64,000 nucleotides of DNA, from NCBI RefSeq assembly GCF_012932965.1, contig NZ_JABBXH010000004.1:522804-586803 (forward strand), in the 5' to 3' direction. Every line of letters starts with the position of its first letter. The stretch's first letter is position 1. Both the position numbers and the translations under genes were made by a program. Below, one piece after another: positions 54,123-63,500 of this stretch. Under the pieces are notes generated by a model. The model was not told the origin of the DNA and did not search any database. It was given only the letters and a program-made list of their open reading frames with translations. The DNA is from Thalassotalea algicola. GTDB lineage: Bacteria > Pseudomonadota > Gammaproteobacteria > Enterobacterales > Alteromonadaceae.

Positions 54123-55772
54123 CTACATGTTAGGGTAATTGGGACCACCAGTACCTTCCGGCGCTACCCAAGTAATATTCTGACTTGGATCTTTAATATC
54201 ACACGTCTTACAGTGAATACAGTTTTGGGAGTTAATCACAAACTGTTCACCTTCTTCAGTTTCCTGAATTTCATAAACACCGGCCGGGCAATAACGCTGC
54301 GCAGGTTCAGCATATTTTTCCAAGTTAACCGTCATAGGAATCGTTGCATCAGCTAATTTTAGATGACACGGTTGCTCTTCCTCATGGTTAGTATTCGATA
54401 AAAATACTGAAGATAAGCGATCAAAGCTTAATACGCCATCTGGTTTAGCGTATTGAATCACTGGTGCTTCACTTGCTAATTTAAGTTGCGCATGATCAAG
54501 CGAGTCATCTTTGAAATTAAATGGTAATTTACCACCAAAGAAGTTTTGATCGACTGTGTTATATGCACCACCCCAGAATGTTCCAAATTTATGCATTGCA
54601 GGGCCGAAATTACGCGTGTTATAAAGCTCATCATATAACCAAGACGCTTTATACTTAGTTTCATAACTCCCAAGCTCCTTACCACCTTCACAACCTGACG
54701 ACAACGCATCGAAAATTGCTTCAGCAGCAAGCATGCCTGACTTCATGGCCGTATGATTACCTTTGATTTTTGCATAGTTAATCGTACCAGCATCACAACC
54801 CACTAATAACGCTCCAGGCATAGTTTGCTTAGGTAAAGAATTAAATCCACCTTTAGCCATAGCACGAGCACCATAAGATACGCGTTTACCACCATCTAGA
54901 TATTGTTTAATTTTTGGGTGATGCTTATAACGTTGAAATTCTTCAAACGGACTCAAATGAGGGTTTTCGTAACTTAAATCGACGATAAGACCTACAAATA
55001 CTTGATTATTTTCGGCATGGTATAAATAGCCACCACCATTAGTGTCACTATCTAAAGGCCAACCAGCAGTGTGAACCACTAAACCTTCTTGATGTTTTTC
55101 AGGATCAATATCCCAAATTTCTTTAAAACCAATTCCGTAATGTTGCGGAGATTTACCTTCATCTAGTTTAAAGTGGCTAATAAGCTCTTTACCTAAATGA
55201 CCTCGACAACCTTCAGCAAATACAGTGTATTTAGCACGAAGCTCCATACCTGGCATAAACGAGTCTTTCTCATTACCTTCTGCATCTAACCCCATGTCAC
55301 CAGTAATAATTCCGCCAACACTGCCATTTTCATTGTAAATAACTTCTTGCGCAGCAAAACCTGGGAAAATTTCAACGCCTAGCTCTTCTGCACGCTCAGC
55401 TAGCCAGCGGCACACGTTACCCATACTAACAATATAGTTGCCGTCGTTATGCATTGTCTTAGGTACGCTAAAGCCAGGCAATTTGATTGCACTATCTTCA
55501 CCATTTAATAAATAAATGTCGTCACCTTTAACTTCAGTCGTCAGTGGTGCGCCTTTTTCTTTCCAATCAGGGAATAATTCGTTCATTGAGCGTGGCTCAA
55601 GGACTGCACCTGACAAAATATGAGCACCAACTTCAGAGCCTTTTTCTACAACACATACCATCAACTCCTGATCTTTTTCTTGTGCCTGTTGCATTAACTT
55701 ACAAGCTGCAGATAGACCAGATGGACCGGCTCCAACGATGACTACGTCAAACTCCATCGATTCGCGTTCCAT
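54123..55772 (-). CDS. Electron-transfer flavoprotein:ubiquinone oxidoreductase (ETF-QO)
   Basis: The 549-residue protein passes electrons from reduced ETF to the quinone pool during fatty- and amino-acid oxidation. FAD-binding GAGPSGLSAACKL is at residues 12-24. A large quinone/membrane-associated middle follows, and a C-terminal 4Fe-4S ferredoxin-like domain carries CIHCKTCDIKDP. The length is normal. The start at 55772 has GGGGG five bases upstream. It is divergent from etfBA; the intergenic region holds two PsrA-type boxes. Confidence 0.95.
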   Translation of the reverse strand: MERESMEFDVVIVGAGPSGLSAACKLMQQAQEKDQELMVCVVEKGSEVGAHILSGAVLEPRSMNELFPDWKEKGAPLTTEVKGDDIYLLNGEDSAIKLPGFSVPKTMHNDGNYIVSMGNVCRWLAERAEELGVEIFPGFAAQEVIYNENGSVGGIITGDMGLDAEGNEKDSFMPGMELRAKYTVFAEGCRGHLGKELISHFKLDEGKSPQHYGIGFKEIWDIDPEKHQEGLVVHTAGWPLDSDTNGGGYLYHAENNQVFVGLIVDLSYENPHLSPFEEFQRYKHHPKIKQYLDGGKRVSYGARAMAKGGFNSLPKQTMPGALLVGCDAGTINYAKIKGNHTAMKSGMLAAEAIFDALSSGCEGGKELGSYETKYKASWLYDELYNTRNFGPAMHKFGTFWGGAYNTVDQNFFGGKLPFNFKDDSLDHAQLKLASEAPVIQYAKPDGVLSFDRLSSVFLSNTNHEEEQPCHLKLADATIPMTVNLEKYAEPAQRYCPAGVYEIQETEEGEQFVINSQNCIHCKTCDIKDPSQNITWVAPEGTGGPNYPNM

Positions 55773-55804
55773 AATTCCCCCTTTAAATTACTCTCAAAGA
55801 ATTT

Positions 55805-55818
55805 CAAACGCCCGTTTG
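55805..55818. promoter_or_regulatory. PsrA-type operator 1
   Basis: CAAAC-GCCC-GTTTG matches the CAAAC-N4-GTTTG motif of PsrA, the TetR-family fatty-acid regulator. It lies 33 bases before the ETF-QO start, in the region shared with etfBA. Confidence 0.65.
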
Positions 55819-55823
55819 AAATT

Positions 55824-55837
55824 CAAACATGTGTTTG
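55824..55837. promoter_or_regulatory. PsrA-type operator 2
   Basis: CAAAC-ATGT-GTTTG is a second perfect motif, 19 bp from the first centre to centre. Tandem spacing of about two helical turns would allow two dimers on one face. Confidence 0.65.
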
Positions 55838-56068
55838 ATATTATCGACTCATTATAGATATTTTGGCAACAAATACTATCCTGTAAATAACAATTTACTA
55901 AGTTGCTATTGATTTTGCTCAATATGACTCAATGTTTGACTATGATGTCATTGACGTTAGCGTAAAGTAAAAGTAGTCTTTCGAGCCATTACTCAAATTA
56001 TGTCATTAATGTGTTTACACATTAGTTAATTAAAAAACAATCATTACAATAAACAAGCAGAGGCGATG

Positions 56069-56821
56069 ATGAAAGTATTAGTACCCATCAAACGCGTGAT
56101 TGACTATAACGTCAAAGTACGTGTTAAACCTGATAACTCAGACGTTGATTTAGCCAACGTAAAAATGGCAATCAACCCATTCTGTGAAATTGCAGTAGAA
56201 GAAGCAGTTCGTTTAAAAGAAGCAGGTACAGCAACTGAAGTTGTTGTAGTTTCAATTGGTGATAAAAAATGCCAAGAGCAAATTCGAACTGCGCTAGCAT
56301 TAGGTGCAGACCGCGCTGTTCACATTGAAACAGAAGAATCATTAGATTCATTAAACATCGCTAAGCTTTTACAAAAGTTAGTTGAAGAAGAAGCACCTCA
56401 ATTAGTTATCTTAGGTAAGCAATCTATCGATTCAGATAACAACCAAACAGGTCAAATGTTAGCGGCATTAACTGGTATGCCACAAGGCACATTTGCTTCT
56501 GAAGTAAAAGTTGATGGCGATAAAGTTAACGTAACGCGTGAAGTTGACGGCGGTTTACAAACTGTCGCGTTAAATCTTCCAGCAATCGTAACAACCGACC
56601 TTCGTTTAAACGAGCCACGTTACGCTAAATTACCGGACATCATGAAGGCTAAGCGTAAGCCTTTAGATGTTAAATCTGCTGCTGATTTTGGTATTGATTT
56701 AAGCCCTCGCGCCAATGTACTCAAAGTTACTCCTCCTGCTGAGCGCAGTGCAGGTGTTGTTGTTGAAAGCATTGATGAGTTAGTTGAAAAATTAAAAAAT
56801 GAAGCGAAGGTGATCTCATGA
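56069..56821 (+). CDS. etfB: Electron transfer flavoprotein beta subunit
   Basis: The 250-residue ETF beta subunit starts [20 protein letters not shown]. The signature VKDDNVSVDL-type loop and [18 protein letters not shown] are clear, and the AMP-binding region is conserved. An ATG one codon earlier (56066) is possible, but AGAGG at 56059-56063 is better spaced for 56069. It pairs with EtfA and collects electrons from acyl-CoA dehydrogenases. The stop overlaps the etfA ATG by 4 bases. Confidence 0.95.
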   Translation: MKVLVPIKRVIDYNVKVRVKPDNSDVDLANVKMAINPFCEIAVEEAVRLKEAGTATEVVVVSIGDKKCQEQIRTALALGADRAVHIETEESLDSLNIAKLLQKLVEEEAPQLVILGKQSIDSDNNQTGQMLAALTGMPQGTFASEVKVDGDKVNVTREVDGGLQTVALNLPAIVTTDLRLNEPRYAKLPDIMKAKRKPLDVKSAADFGIDLSPRANVLKVTPPAERSAGVVVESIDELVEKLKNEAKVIS

Positions 56822-57741
56822 TTTTAGTTTACGCAGAACACGACAATAGTAGTTTAAAAGCTGAAACATTAAAAACGGTTGCTGCTGCGCAAGCTATTGG
56901 TGGAGACATTCACCTTTTAGTTGCAGGCCATAACTGTGGTGCTGTTGCAGAAGAAGCGGCGAAAGTTAATAGTGTTGCTAAAGTGTTAGTAGCAGATAAT
57001 GCTGCTTACGAACACCAATTGGCAGAAAACGTTTCATTATTAGTCACTGAATTGGCTGCTGACTACGATACGGTAATTGCTACAGCATTGACAACAGGTA
57101 AGAACTTTATGCCTCGCGTTGCTGCTCTTTTAGATGTTGCACAAATTTCAGATATTATTGCTGTAGAAAGTGCTGACACTTTTGTTCGTCCTATCTATGC
57201 AGGTAATGCGATTGCAACCGTACAGAGTTTAGATGCTAAAAAAGTTATCACTGTTCGTGCAACGGGTTTTGACGCTGTTGCGACAGATGGCGCTGCAGAA
57301 GTAGTTGCTATTGGCACAGCAACAGATGCAGGTATTTCTAGCCATGTATCAGATGAGTTAACGGAATCAGAACGTCCTGACTTAGGTGCTGCTCCAGTAG
57401 TTATTTCTGGCGGTCGAGGAATGCAAAACGGTGATAACTTCAAACTATTAGAAGGTATTGCTGATAAGTTAGGTGCTGCTATTGGTGCATCACGTGCAGC
57501 TGTTGATGCTGGCTTTGTACCAAACGACATGCAAGTTGGCCAAACTGGTAAAATAGTCGCTCCAGATCTATACATTGCTGTAGGTATTTCTGGCGCAATT
57601 CAACATTTAGCTGGTATGAAAGACTCAAAAGTAATCGTTGCTATTAACAAAGACCCTGAAGCACCTATTTTCCAAGTTGCTGATTACGGTTTAGTTGCAG
57701 ATTTATTTGACGCATTACCGGAATTAGAAAGCAAGCTATAA
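56818..57741 (+). CDS. etfA: Electron transfer flavoprotein alpha subunit
   Basis: The 307-residue subunit has the N-terminal ETF domain and a C-terminal FAD-binding domain. [41 protein letters not shown] and the final [21 protein letters not shown] are canonical. With EtfB it carries FAD and delivers electrons to ETF-QO, encoded divergently. It ends at the terminator at 57761. Confidence 0.96.
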   Translation: MILVYAEHDNSSLKAETLKTVAAAQAIGGDIHLLVAGHNCGAVAEEAAKVNSVAKVLVADNAAYEHQLAENVSLLVTELAADYDTVIATALTTGKNFMPRVAALLDVAQISDIIAVESADTFVRPIYAGNAIATVQSLDAKKVITVRATGFDAVATDGAAEVVAIGTATDAGISSHVSDELTESERPDLGAAPVVISGGRGMQNGDNFKLLEGIADKLGAAIGASRAAVDAGFVPNDMQVGQTGKIVAPDLYIAVGISGAIQHLAGMKDSKVIVAINKDPEAPIFQVADYGLVADLFDALPELESKL

Positions 57742-57760
57742 TAGTTTTCTTTTCTTTACG

Positions 57761-57797
57761 AAAACCAGCTACTTGATTCCAATTAGCTGGTTTTTTT
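57761..57797 (+). terminator. Rho-independent terminator after etfA
   Basis: AACCAGCTA and TAGCTGGTT pair around a 12-base loop, followed by seven T. Confidence 0.85.
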
Positions 57798-57848
57798 ATG
57801 CCTAAAACTTAACTATAATTTACTTAATTTCAATAATGGTTATCTAAC

Positions 57849-58178
57849 ATGTCTTGGCAAGATCAATTATCCTCCTTAGTTTATTCAACTGACAAAGGCC
57901 GTATCTCTGAAGAGAAAAAAGAAATTGTCACACCTAGCGATGGTTTTGCCAAAGTGAGAAGAGAAACAAAAGGTCGAAAAGGTAAAGGTGTAATGGTTAT
58001 TTCCGGTCTAGGCCTTAACGCTAATGAACTTAAAAAACTTGCTAGTAAATTAAAGAAAACTTGTGGTTGTGGCGGTAGCGTTGTTGCTGAAACTATTGAA
58101 ATTCAAGGAGATAAACGAGACGCCATTAAAAACGTATTAGAAAGCGAAGGCTTCAAAGTCAAATTCATTGGTGGTTAA
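57849..58178 (+). CDS. yciH: SUI1/eIF1-family translation factor YciH
   Basis: The 109-residue protein resembles E. coli YciH. KVRRETKGRKGKGVMVISGLGL is the conserved entry, split here as RRETKGRKGKGV and MVISGLGL. LKKTCGCGGSV and IEIQGDKRDAIKNVLESEGFKVKFIGG complete the SUI1 domain. It has been linked to start-site fidelity by homology with eIF1. It precedes the double-receiver gene by 16 bases and is probably co-transcribed. Confidence 0.92.
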   Translation: MSWQDQLSSLVYSTDKGRISEEKKEIVTPSDGFAKVRRETKGRKGKGVMVISGLGLNANELKKLASKLKKTCGCGGSVVAETIEIQGDKRDAIKNVLESEGFKVKFIGG

Positions 58179-58194
58179 CATATAAGGCGCAGTT

Positions 58195-58992
58195 ATGGCA
58201 CATATTACCCCGAGCGATCTATCGATACTCTTAGTCGAGCCCTCAGATACGCAAAAAAAAATAATTCTAGGCAAGTTGCAAAAAGAAGGTATTACTCAGG
58301 TATCTACCGCCGATAATATCAAAGAGACTATAGAGCGAATAGAACGACACCCGCCCGATTTAATTGCTAGTGCAATGTATTTCGATGACGGCACTGCACT
58401 AGAGCTCCTCAAGCATATAAAAAGTAATGAGCGGTTAGCTGAAATAGCTTTTATGTTGGTGTCTAGTGAGCGAAAAAAAGAAAGTCTAGAAGAATTCAAA
58501 CAATCAGGCGTAGTTGCCTTATTACCTAAACCATTTACACCGGAAAATTTAGGTGCGGCAATTAACACGACTATTGATTTATTGTCACCAGATGAAATGG
58601 AACTCGATCATTTCGATGTTCATGAGATTCGAGTCTTGCTTGTTGATGACAGTAAACTTGCAAGAAACCATATTCGACGAGTATTAAACAATCTTGGCTT
58701 ATTAAAAGTAACCGAAGCTGAAGATGGACAACAAGCCATTGAAAAGCTTGAATCTGATATGTTCGATTTAGTGGTTACTGACTACAATATGCCAGAGGTA
58801 GATGGGCGCGAATTAACAAGATATATTCGCGAACAAAGCCAGCAATCACATATTCCTGTGTTAATGGTTACCAGTGAGAGCAGCGAAGCCCACCTTGCTA
58901 ACATTGAACAAGACGGCGTGAACGCACTTTGTGATAAGCCTTTTGAACCTAACTTTGTTAAGAAGCTACTATTCCAATTATTGGAGCATTAA
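58195..58992 (+). CDS. Double receiver-domain protein (first receiver degenerate)
   Basis: The 265-residue protein consists of two CheY-like receivers without an output domain. The first (about residues 8-125) has ILLVEPSDTQ at the acidic site and lacks Asp at the phospho-acceptor position (PDLIASAMYFDDG), so it is probably not phosphorylated. The second (about 143-265) is complete: LLVDDSKLARN, phospho-Asp in LVVTDYNMPEVDG, and Lys in CDKPF. It may act as a phosphate sink or as a partner in chemotaxis or a phosphorelay. It is convergent with tyrR. Confidence 0.85.
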   Translation: MAHITPSDLSILLVEPSDTQKKIILGKLQKEGITQVSTADNIKETIERIERHPPDLIASAMYFDDGTALELLKHIKSNERLAEIAFMLVSSERKKESLEEFKQSGVVALLPKPFTPENLGAAINTTIDLLSPDEMELDHFDVHEIRVLLVDDSKLARNHIRRVLNNLGLLKVTEAEDGQQAIEKLESDMFDLVVTDYNMPEVDGRELTRYIREQSQQSHIPVLMVTSESSEAHLANIEQDGVNALCDKPFEPNFVKKLLFQLLEH

Positions 58993-59003
58993 TTGGAAAA
59001 ACA

Positions 59004-60521
59004 TTAATGTCCAATACCATATTGGCGCAACTTCATAGCTATTTTGTTATGGGAAACACGAAGTCGTTGCGCCAATTTACGAGTGCTTGGAAAACTGGGA
59101 TAGAGCTGGGCTAATAAACTTCTCTCGAATATTTCTTGTGCTTCTTGCCAGCTTTTAACATCGTACATAGTTAATGAGTTTTCTTCGCTATAACTTCCGG
59201 TATTAAACTCTTTTAAAATTGTTTCAACTTCTTCTAGCTGTAATTGATGGCTATTACTTAAGGCAACTAACCTAAACATCACACTTTGAAGTTGCCTAAT
59301 ATTTCCTGGCCAATTGTAACTTGCTAAATGTGCTAATGCCTCGACTGAAATCGACGGCTTTTGCATATTGACTTGTTCTGCTGCCTTGGCAATAAAATAC
59401 TCACTTAGTAAACCAATATCGTCTTTTCTCTCTCTTAATGGTGGTAAAGAAAGGTTAAGCACATTTAATCGGTAGTATAAATCTTCTCTAAAGCGCCCTT
59501 CTGTGACTAACACTTCAAAAGGCTGATGGCTGGCTGAAATAATTCGGATGTTAGCGATATATTCTTTAGTACCGCCTAATCTTCTAAAGCTATAATCCTG
59601 TAAAAAACGTAATAACTTGGCCTGTAAATAAACCGACATTTCCGCCACTTCATCTAGAAATACGGTACCACCATTAGCAAGTTCAAATAATCCCGGCTTA
59701 CCTTGCTCGTTTGCTCCGGTAAAAGCCCCTGCAACATAACCAAACAACTCACTTTCTAACAACTGCTCAGGTAAAGAAGCGCAATTAATTGCAAGAAATG
59801 GCCCTTCATTTCTCTCGCTTTGTTGATGAATAGCCCTTGCAACCAACTCTTTACCTGTTCCTGTCTCCCCATTAATGAGTAATGGTAAATCCAATGAAGA
59901 AAACTTCTTTACTTGTTGCTTTAACGTTTCAATTGCCTTCGACTTACCAATTATATTGTTTAGATCACTTGCTTCATTACCACTTTGAAACATCGCGATT
60001 TGGTGTCCTATTCGATTAAGAGACTTAAGAATGATTACTGCGCCATTAAATCCTCCTTCTGCCCAGAGCGGCGTGATTTCAGCATGATAGACTTTATCTT
60101 CAAAAGACACTTCTACGGCTGAAGCTTTACGGTGTTTGACCGTCTCAAGTGGGATGCTAAATAAACTTTCAATATGTTTGTTGGTATATATGTGACTTTG
60201 ATAATTACAAGAAATAACTTTTCCTTCTGTGTCTATATCAAAAATCGGATCTGGAATTCTTTTTAGTAATGCTTGTAAATGTTGTTCTCTTGATTCGGTC
60301 GGCAACAACTCTATCGGAAAGCAATCAATAACCCCTACTACCTTTAAAAGTTGCACTCTTATTTGATTAAAAGAGAGCTTACATTGACTAATATGCAAAG
60401 AAGTTAAACCACTCCCAACTTCCATTGCTTTAACATTTAAACCTAACTGGCTTATTGTACTTAGTATCTCTTGACTAATACCAATTCGATCTTTAGATGT
60501 TATTTCAACTCGCACTGTCAC
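59004..60521 (-). CDS. tyrR: TyrR/PhhR-like enhancer-binding regulator
   Basis: The 505-residue regulator has an ACT domain (about residues 1-70), a PAS domain (78-190), an AAA+ domain (207-430; Walker A GETGTGKE, GAFTGA loop as YVAGAFTGANEQ) and a C-terminal Fis-like HTH. Size and order match TyrR. E. coli TyrR lacks GAFTGA and uses sigma-70, whereas PhhR-type proteins keep it and work with sigma-54. This one may therefore activate sigma-54 promoters, and such a site precedes megL. Translation appears to start at GTG 60521. A TyrR-type box 14 bases upstream suggests autoregulation. Confidence 0.9.
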   Translation of the reverse strand: MTVRVEITSKDRIGISQEILSTISQLGLNVKAMEVGSGLTSLHISQCKLSFNQIRVQLLKVVGVIDCFPIELLPTESREQHLQALLKRIPDPIFDIDTEGKVISCNYQSHIYTNKHIESLFSIPLETVKHRKASAVEVSFEDKVYHAEITPLWAEGGFNGAVIILKSLNRIGHQIAMFQSGNEASDLNNIIGKSKAIETLKQQVKKFSSLDLPLLINGETGTGKELVARAIHQQSERNEGPFLAINCASLPEQLLESELFGYVAGAFTGANEQGKPGLFELANGGTVFLDEVAEMSVYLQAKLLRFLQDYSFRRLGGTKEYIANIRIISASHQPFEVLVTEGRFREDLYYRLNVLNLSLPPLRERKDDIGLLSEYFIAKAAEQVNMQKPSISVEALAHLASYNWPGNIRQLQSVMFRLVALSNSHQLQLEEVETILKEFNTGSYSEENSLTMYDVKSWQEAQEIFERSLLAQLYPSFPSTRKLAQRLRVSHNKIAMKLRQYGIGH

Positions 60522-60534
60522 CTACCTATTACAC

Positions 60535-60552
60535 TGTAACAAATATATTACA
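60535..60552. promoter_or_regulatory. TyrR-type box 1
   Basis: TGTAAC-N6-ATTACA fits the TGTAAA-N6-TTTACA palindrome at 10 of 12 positions. It is just upstream of the tyrR start. Confidence 0.6.
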
Positions 60553-60633
60553 TAAAATTATCCTAGGTGGAGCCAATAAATACAAGCTGTATATTACATA
60601 AGAGAACATTTATATATTTATTGAGAAAAGACG

Positions 60634-60651
60634 TGTAATTAATTTATTACA
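60634..60651. promoter_or_regulatory. TyrR-type box 2 (upstream activator site for megL)
   Basis: TGTAAT-N6-ATTACA is a perfect palindrome. It lies 51 bp before the sigma-54-like -24 element of megL. A weaker half-site (ATTACA) occurs at 60592-60597. Confidence 0.6.
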
Positions 60652-60700
60652 AACCATAATGATAAAAATTTAAACCTTTGATTTATATGCATTTTAATTT

Positions 60701-60716
60701 TGGTAAGCAAATTGCT
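60701..60716 (+). promoter_or_regulatory. Sigma-54-like -24/-12 promoter for megL
   Basis: TGGTAAGCAAATTGCT has GG (60702-60703) and GC (60714-60715) exactly 10 bases apart, close to TGGCACG-N4-TTGCW. Transcription would start near 60727, about 43 bases before the megL ATG. Confidence 0.6.
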
Positions 60717-60769
60717 ATTTAATTTATCTATCTCAAACAAATAAAATTATAAAAGCAGCCGAGAAAACA

Positions 60770-61975
60770 ATGACTTCAAGTAAAAATATAGAGACCCAAG
60801 CTATCCACGCTGGTCGTATCAATGATGAACAGTTTGGTTCACTTTCTACCCCTTTATATCAAACATCTACTTTCATCTTTGAAAATGCAGAACAGGGCGC
60901 TAATCGCTTTGCCGGTGAAGAAGATGGCTTTATTTATAGCCGTTTAGGCAATCCAACAACAAGACAATTAGAGATGAGAGTTGCAGCAATGGAGGGCATG
61001 GAAGATGCAGCAGCAACAGCTACAGGCATGGGAGCCGTATCTGGAGCTCTTCTTGCAAACCTTGAGTGCGGTGATCATTTAATTGCTTCTAAAGCTGTTT
61101 ATGGTTGCTCTTATGCTTTGATGGCTCACCAACTAACTAAATGGGGAATTGAAGTGAGCTTTGTCGATATGACAATAGTAAGTGAGATAGAAGCAGCGAT
61201 TAAACCTAATACAAAGGTTATTTTCTTAGAGTCACCTATCAATCCAAACTTAGTTGTATTGGACCTAAAAGCCATTGGAGCCATTGCTAATAAACATAGC
61301 CTAATTTCAATTGTCGATAATACTTTTTTAACGCCTGTATTGCAGCGACCAATAGAGTTTGGCTTTGATATTGTAATTCATAGTGCAACTAAATATTTGA
61401 ATGGTCACGGTGATGTAGTTGCCGGAATCATATGTGGCTCTAAAGAGATGATCAGCCATATAAAACTAACGGTATTAAAAGATATTGGTGCAACTATTAG
61501 CCCTCATGACGCTTGGCTAATTATGCGAGGATTAAAAACGCTTCCAATTCGAATTGAACGCCATTGCACCAATGCACAGCAAATCGCTGAGTATCTAGAA
61601 GATCACCCTATGATCCAGCAAGTTTATTACCCTGGGCTTAAAAGCCATCAAGGCAATAAATTCCTTGGCACTCAAATGAAAGGCGCTGGTGGTGTTATTG
61701 CGTTTGAAATTAAAGGGGACTTATCAGAAGGAGAATCATTCATTAATCGAATGCAGCTTTTCTCTATCGCTGTGAGCTTAGGTGATGCTGAATCATTGAT
61801 TCAACATCCTGCTTCTATGACACACTCTCCATATAGCAAAGAAGAAAGACATGAAGCTGGTATAAGTGATACGTTAATTAGAATTTCAGTAGGCTTAGAA
61901 AATGCCCAAGATCTTATTCATGACCTTGAGCAATCATTAAACCAAATCAAACAGTTAACGTCTAAAGTAGCTTAG
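60770..61975 (+). CDS. megL: Methionine gamma-lyase
   Basis: The 401-residue Cys/Met-metabolism PLP enzyme has the MGL-type KAVYGCSYALMAHQL loop with the characteristic cysteine. Its PLP lysine lies in VIHSATKYLNGHGDVVAGI (about residue 208). The C-terminal LGDAESLIQHPASMTHS is nearly as in Pseudomonas MGL. It cleaves methionine to methanethiol, ammonia and 2-oxobutyrate. Cystathionine lyase or synthase is less likely given these motifs. It is divergent from tyrR with shared control sites, which predicts amino-acid-responsive expression. Confidence 0.92.
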   Translation: MTSSKNIETQAIHAGRINDEQFGSLSTPLYQTSTFIFENAEQGANRFAGEEDGFIYSRLGNPTTRQLEMRVAAMEGMEDAAATATGMGAVSGALLANLECGDHLIASKAVYGCSYALMAHQLTKWGIEVSFVDMTIVSEIEAAIKPNTKVIFLESPINPNLVVLDLKAIGAIANKHSLISIVDNTFLTPVLQRPIEFGFDIVIHSATKYLNGHGDVVAGIICGSKEMISHIKLTVLKDIGATISPHDAWLIMRGLKTLPIRIERHCTNAQQIAEYLEDHPMIQQVYYPGLKSHQGNKFLGTQMKGAGGVIAFEIKGDLSEGESFINRMQLFSIAVSLGDAESLIQHPASMTHSPYSKEERHEAGISDTLIRISVGLENAQDLIHDLEQSLNQIKQLTSKVA

Positions 61976-62397
61976 CTGTTTGCTAGTATTGCCGATATAC
62001 TCGGCAATACTTTTTCTTTTATTGTTTGAATTTCTTGTGCTGTATATGCCTTCATCGAATGAAGTCCCCAAATAGGCTTGGGCCAAGCAACATCATCTTT
62101 AAAACGAACGATATGATGTATGTGTAATTGTGGGCATACATTACCAAGTGCTGCAACATTCATTTTATCGCCACGAAAAGCTTCCATAAGTACTTCACTT
62201 AGCATACTTGATTCATTTAAAAATTGTTGCTGTTGCTCCCAGTCCATTTGGTAAATGTCTTGGATATCATTTACTCGTGGCACCAATACAAACCAAGGGT
62301 ACTGAGCATCATTCATTAACAAAAGCTTGCTCAGGGGTAAATCGACTAACTCAATGCAATCTTTAACTAATAACTCATTTAATTGAAATTGTTCCAT
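61972..62397 (-). CDS. HIT-family nucleotide-binding protein
   Basis: The 141-residue histidine-triad protein shows CPQLHIHHIVRF, which supplies the H-x-H-x-H-like motif (QLHIHHIVRF) and the active histidine. FVLVPRVNDIQDIYQM occurs in diadenosine-tetraphosphate hydrolase-like HIT proteins. It likely hydrolyses a nucleotide conjugate. It overlaps the convergent megL end by 4 bases and follows the GTPase gene by 2 bases in the same direction. Confidence 0.85.
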   Translation of the reverse strand: MEQFQLNELLVKDCIELVDLPLSKLLLMNDAQYPWFVLVPRVNDIQDIYQMDWEQQQQFLNESSMLSEVLMEAFRGDKMNVAALGNVCPQLHIHHIVRFKDDVAWPKPIWGLHSMKAYTAQEIQTIKEKVLPSISAILANS

Positions 62398-62399
62398 GA

Positions 62400-63347
62400 C
62401 TACCTCTTCTTCTTTTTTGGCTTATTTTTACGTCCACGGCCACGTGCTTCTTTTTTAGCTTCACGCTCAGCTATTTTTTTTGCTTCTAACTCGTCGAAAT
62501 AAACCACTTCCTTCTCTACCATATTTGGTGACTCGAAAGTTAACGGACCCAGTGTCTTATCTCTAATTTCGTTAATTAATATAGCGGAAGCTTTATGAAA
62601 ATCTACGTAACCACCGCTTTTTACACAACCACGTTTTCGCCCTATAGCTTCTATTAGCTCTACTTCAGTTACAGGAAGTTCTTCTAGCTTATAACGCTCT
62701 TTAAGGCGATCTGGATATGCTTCTAATAAGTACTCTGCAGCAAAACAAGCAATTTCATCATGATCAAAGGCGGTATCTTTAACTGCACTTGTGACAGCTA
62801 ATCGATAACCACTATTTTCATTAACGATTTTAGGCCACAACATACCTGGCGTATCATAAAGGTATAAGCCATCTTCCAAGCGGATACGCTGCTGCCCTTT
62901 TGTTACAGCAGGCTCATTACCTACTTTAGCTTTAGCTTTTCCAACTAGCGTATTCAGTAATGTTGACTTTCCTACGTTAGGTATCCCCATAATCACAGCA
63001 TTAATCTGCTTGCCCTCTTGATCTTTATGAGGGACAAGTTTCTTAATTAAGGTCGGTATTTGTTTCGCAATACTTGGTGATTCTGTTGTTAATGCGATAG
63101 CCTTTACATTGTGTTGGGCATCTAAATATTCTAACCAAACCTTAGTTAATTGCGCGTCAGCAAGGTCTGACTTGTTTAAGATCTTTATTAATGGTTTATC
63201 CCCTCTAATTTCAGTAATCATAGGGTTTTCACTGCTAAACGGTAATCGTGCGTCACATACTTCAATTACTACATCTATCGTAGGCAGAATTTCTTTTATC
63301 TCTTTTTGGGCTTTGTGCATATGCCCAGGAAACCAGTTTATAGCCAT
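62400..63347 (-). CDS. ylqF: Circularly permuted ribosome-assembly GTPase (YlqF/RbgA type)
   Basis: The 315-residue GTPase has permuted G motifs. KILNKSDLAD (G4) comes before GIPNVGKSTLLNTL (G1, about residue 125) and DTPGML (G3). Opening INWFPGHMHKAQKEI is the YlqF/RbgA hallmark. The C-terminus is a Lys/Arg-rich tail (RGRGRKNKPKKKKR) suited to rRNA contact. It is expected to act in 50S ribosomal-subunit assembly. The HIT gene follows directly and is probably co-transcribed. Confidence 0.92.
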   Translation of the reverse strand: MAINWFPGHMHKAQKEIKEILPTIDVVIEVCDARLPFSSENPMITEIRGDKPLIKILNKSDLADAQLTKVWLEYLDAQHNVKAIALTTESPSIAKQIPTLIKKLVPHKDQEGKQINAVIMGIPNVGKSTLLNTLVGKAKAKVGNEPAVTKGQQRIRLEDGLYLYDTPGMLWPKIVNENSGYRLAVTSAVKDTAFDHDEIACFAAEYLLEAYPDRLKERYKLEELPVTEVELIEAIGRKRGCVKSGGYVDFHKASAILINEIRDKTLGPLTFESPNMVEKEVVYFDELEAKKIAEREAKKEARGRGRKNKPKKKKR

Positions 63348-63500
63348 ATAGATTTCAATATAAAAATAAAATCGATTTTAACATCGATTAGTGGAAAAAG
63401 CTTATTTTATACATAGTATTAAGTATTGGTATTGACTATATACTTTCGTTATCTATGTACTATTCTAAATAACAGCAAACTAGTATTTAACCAAACAAAA

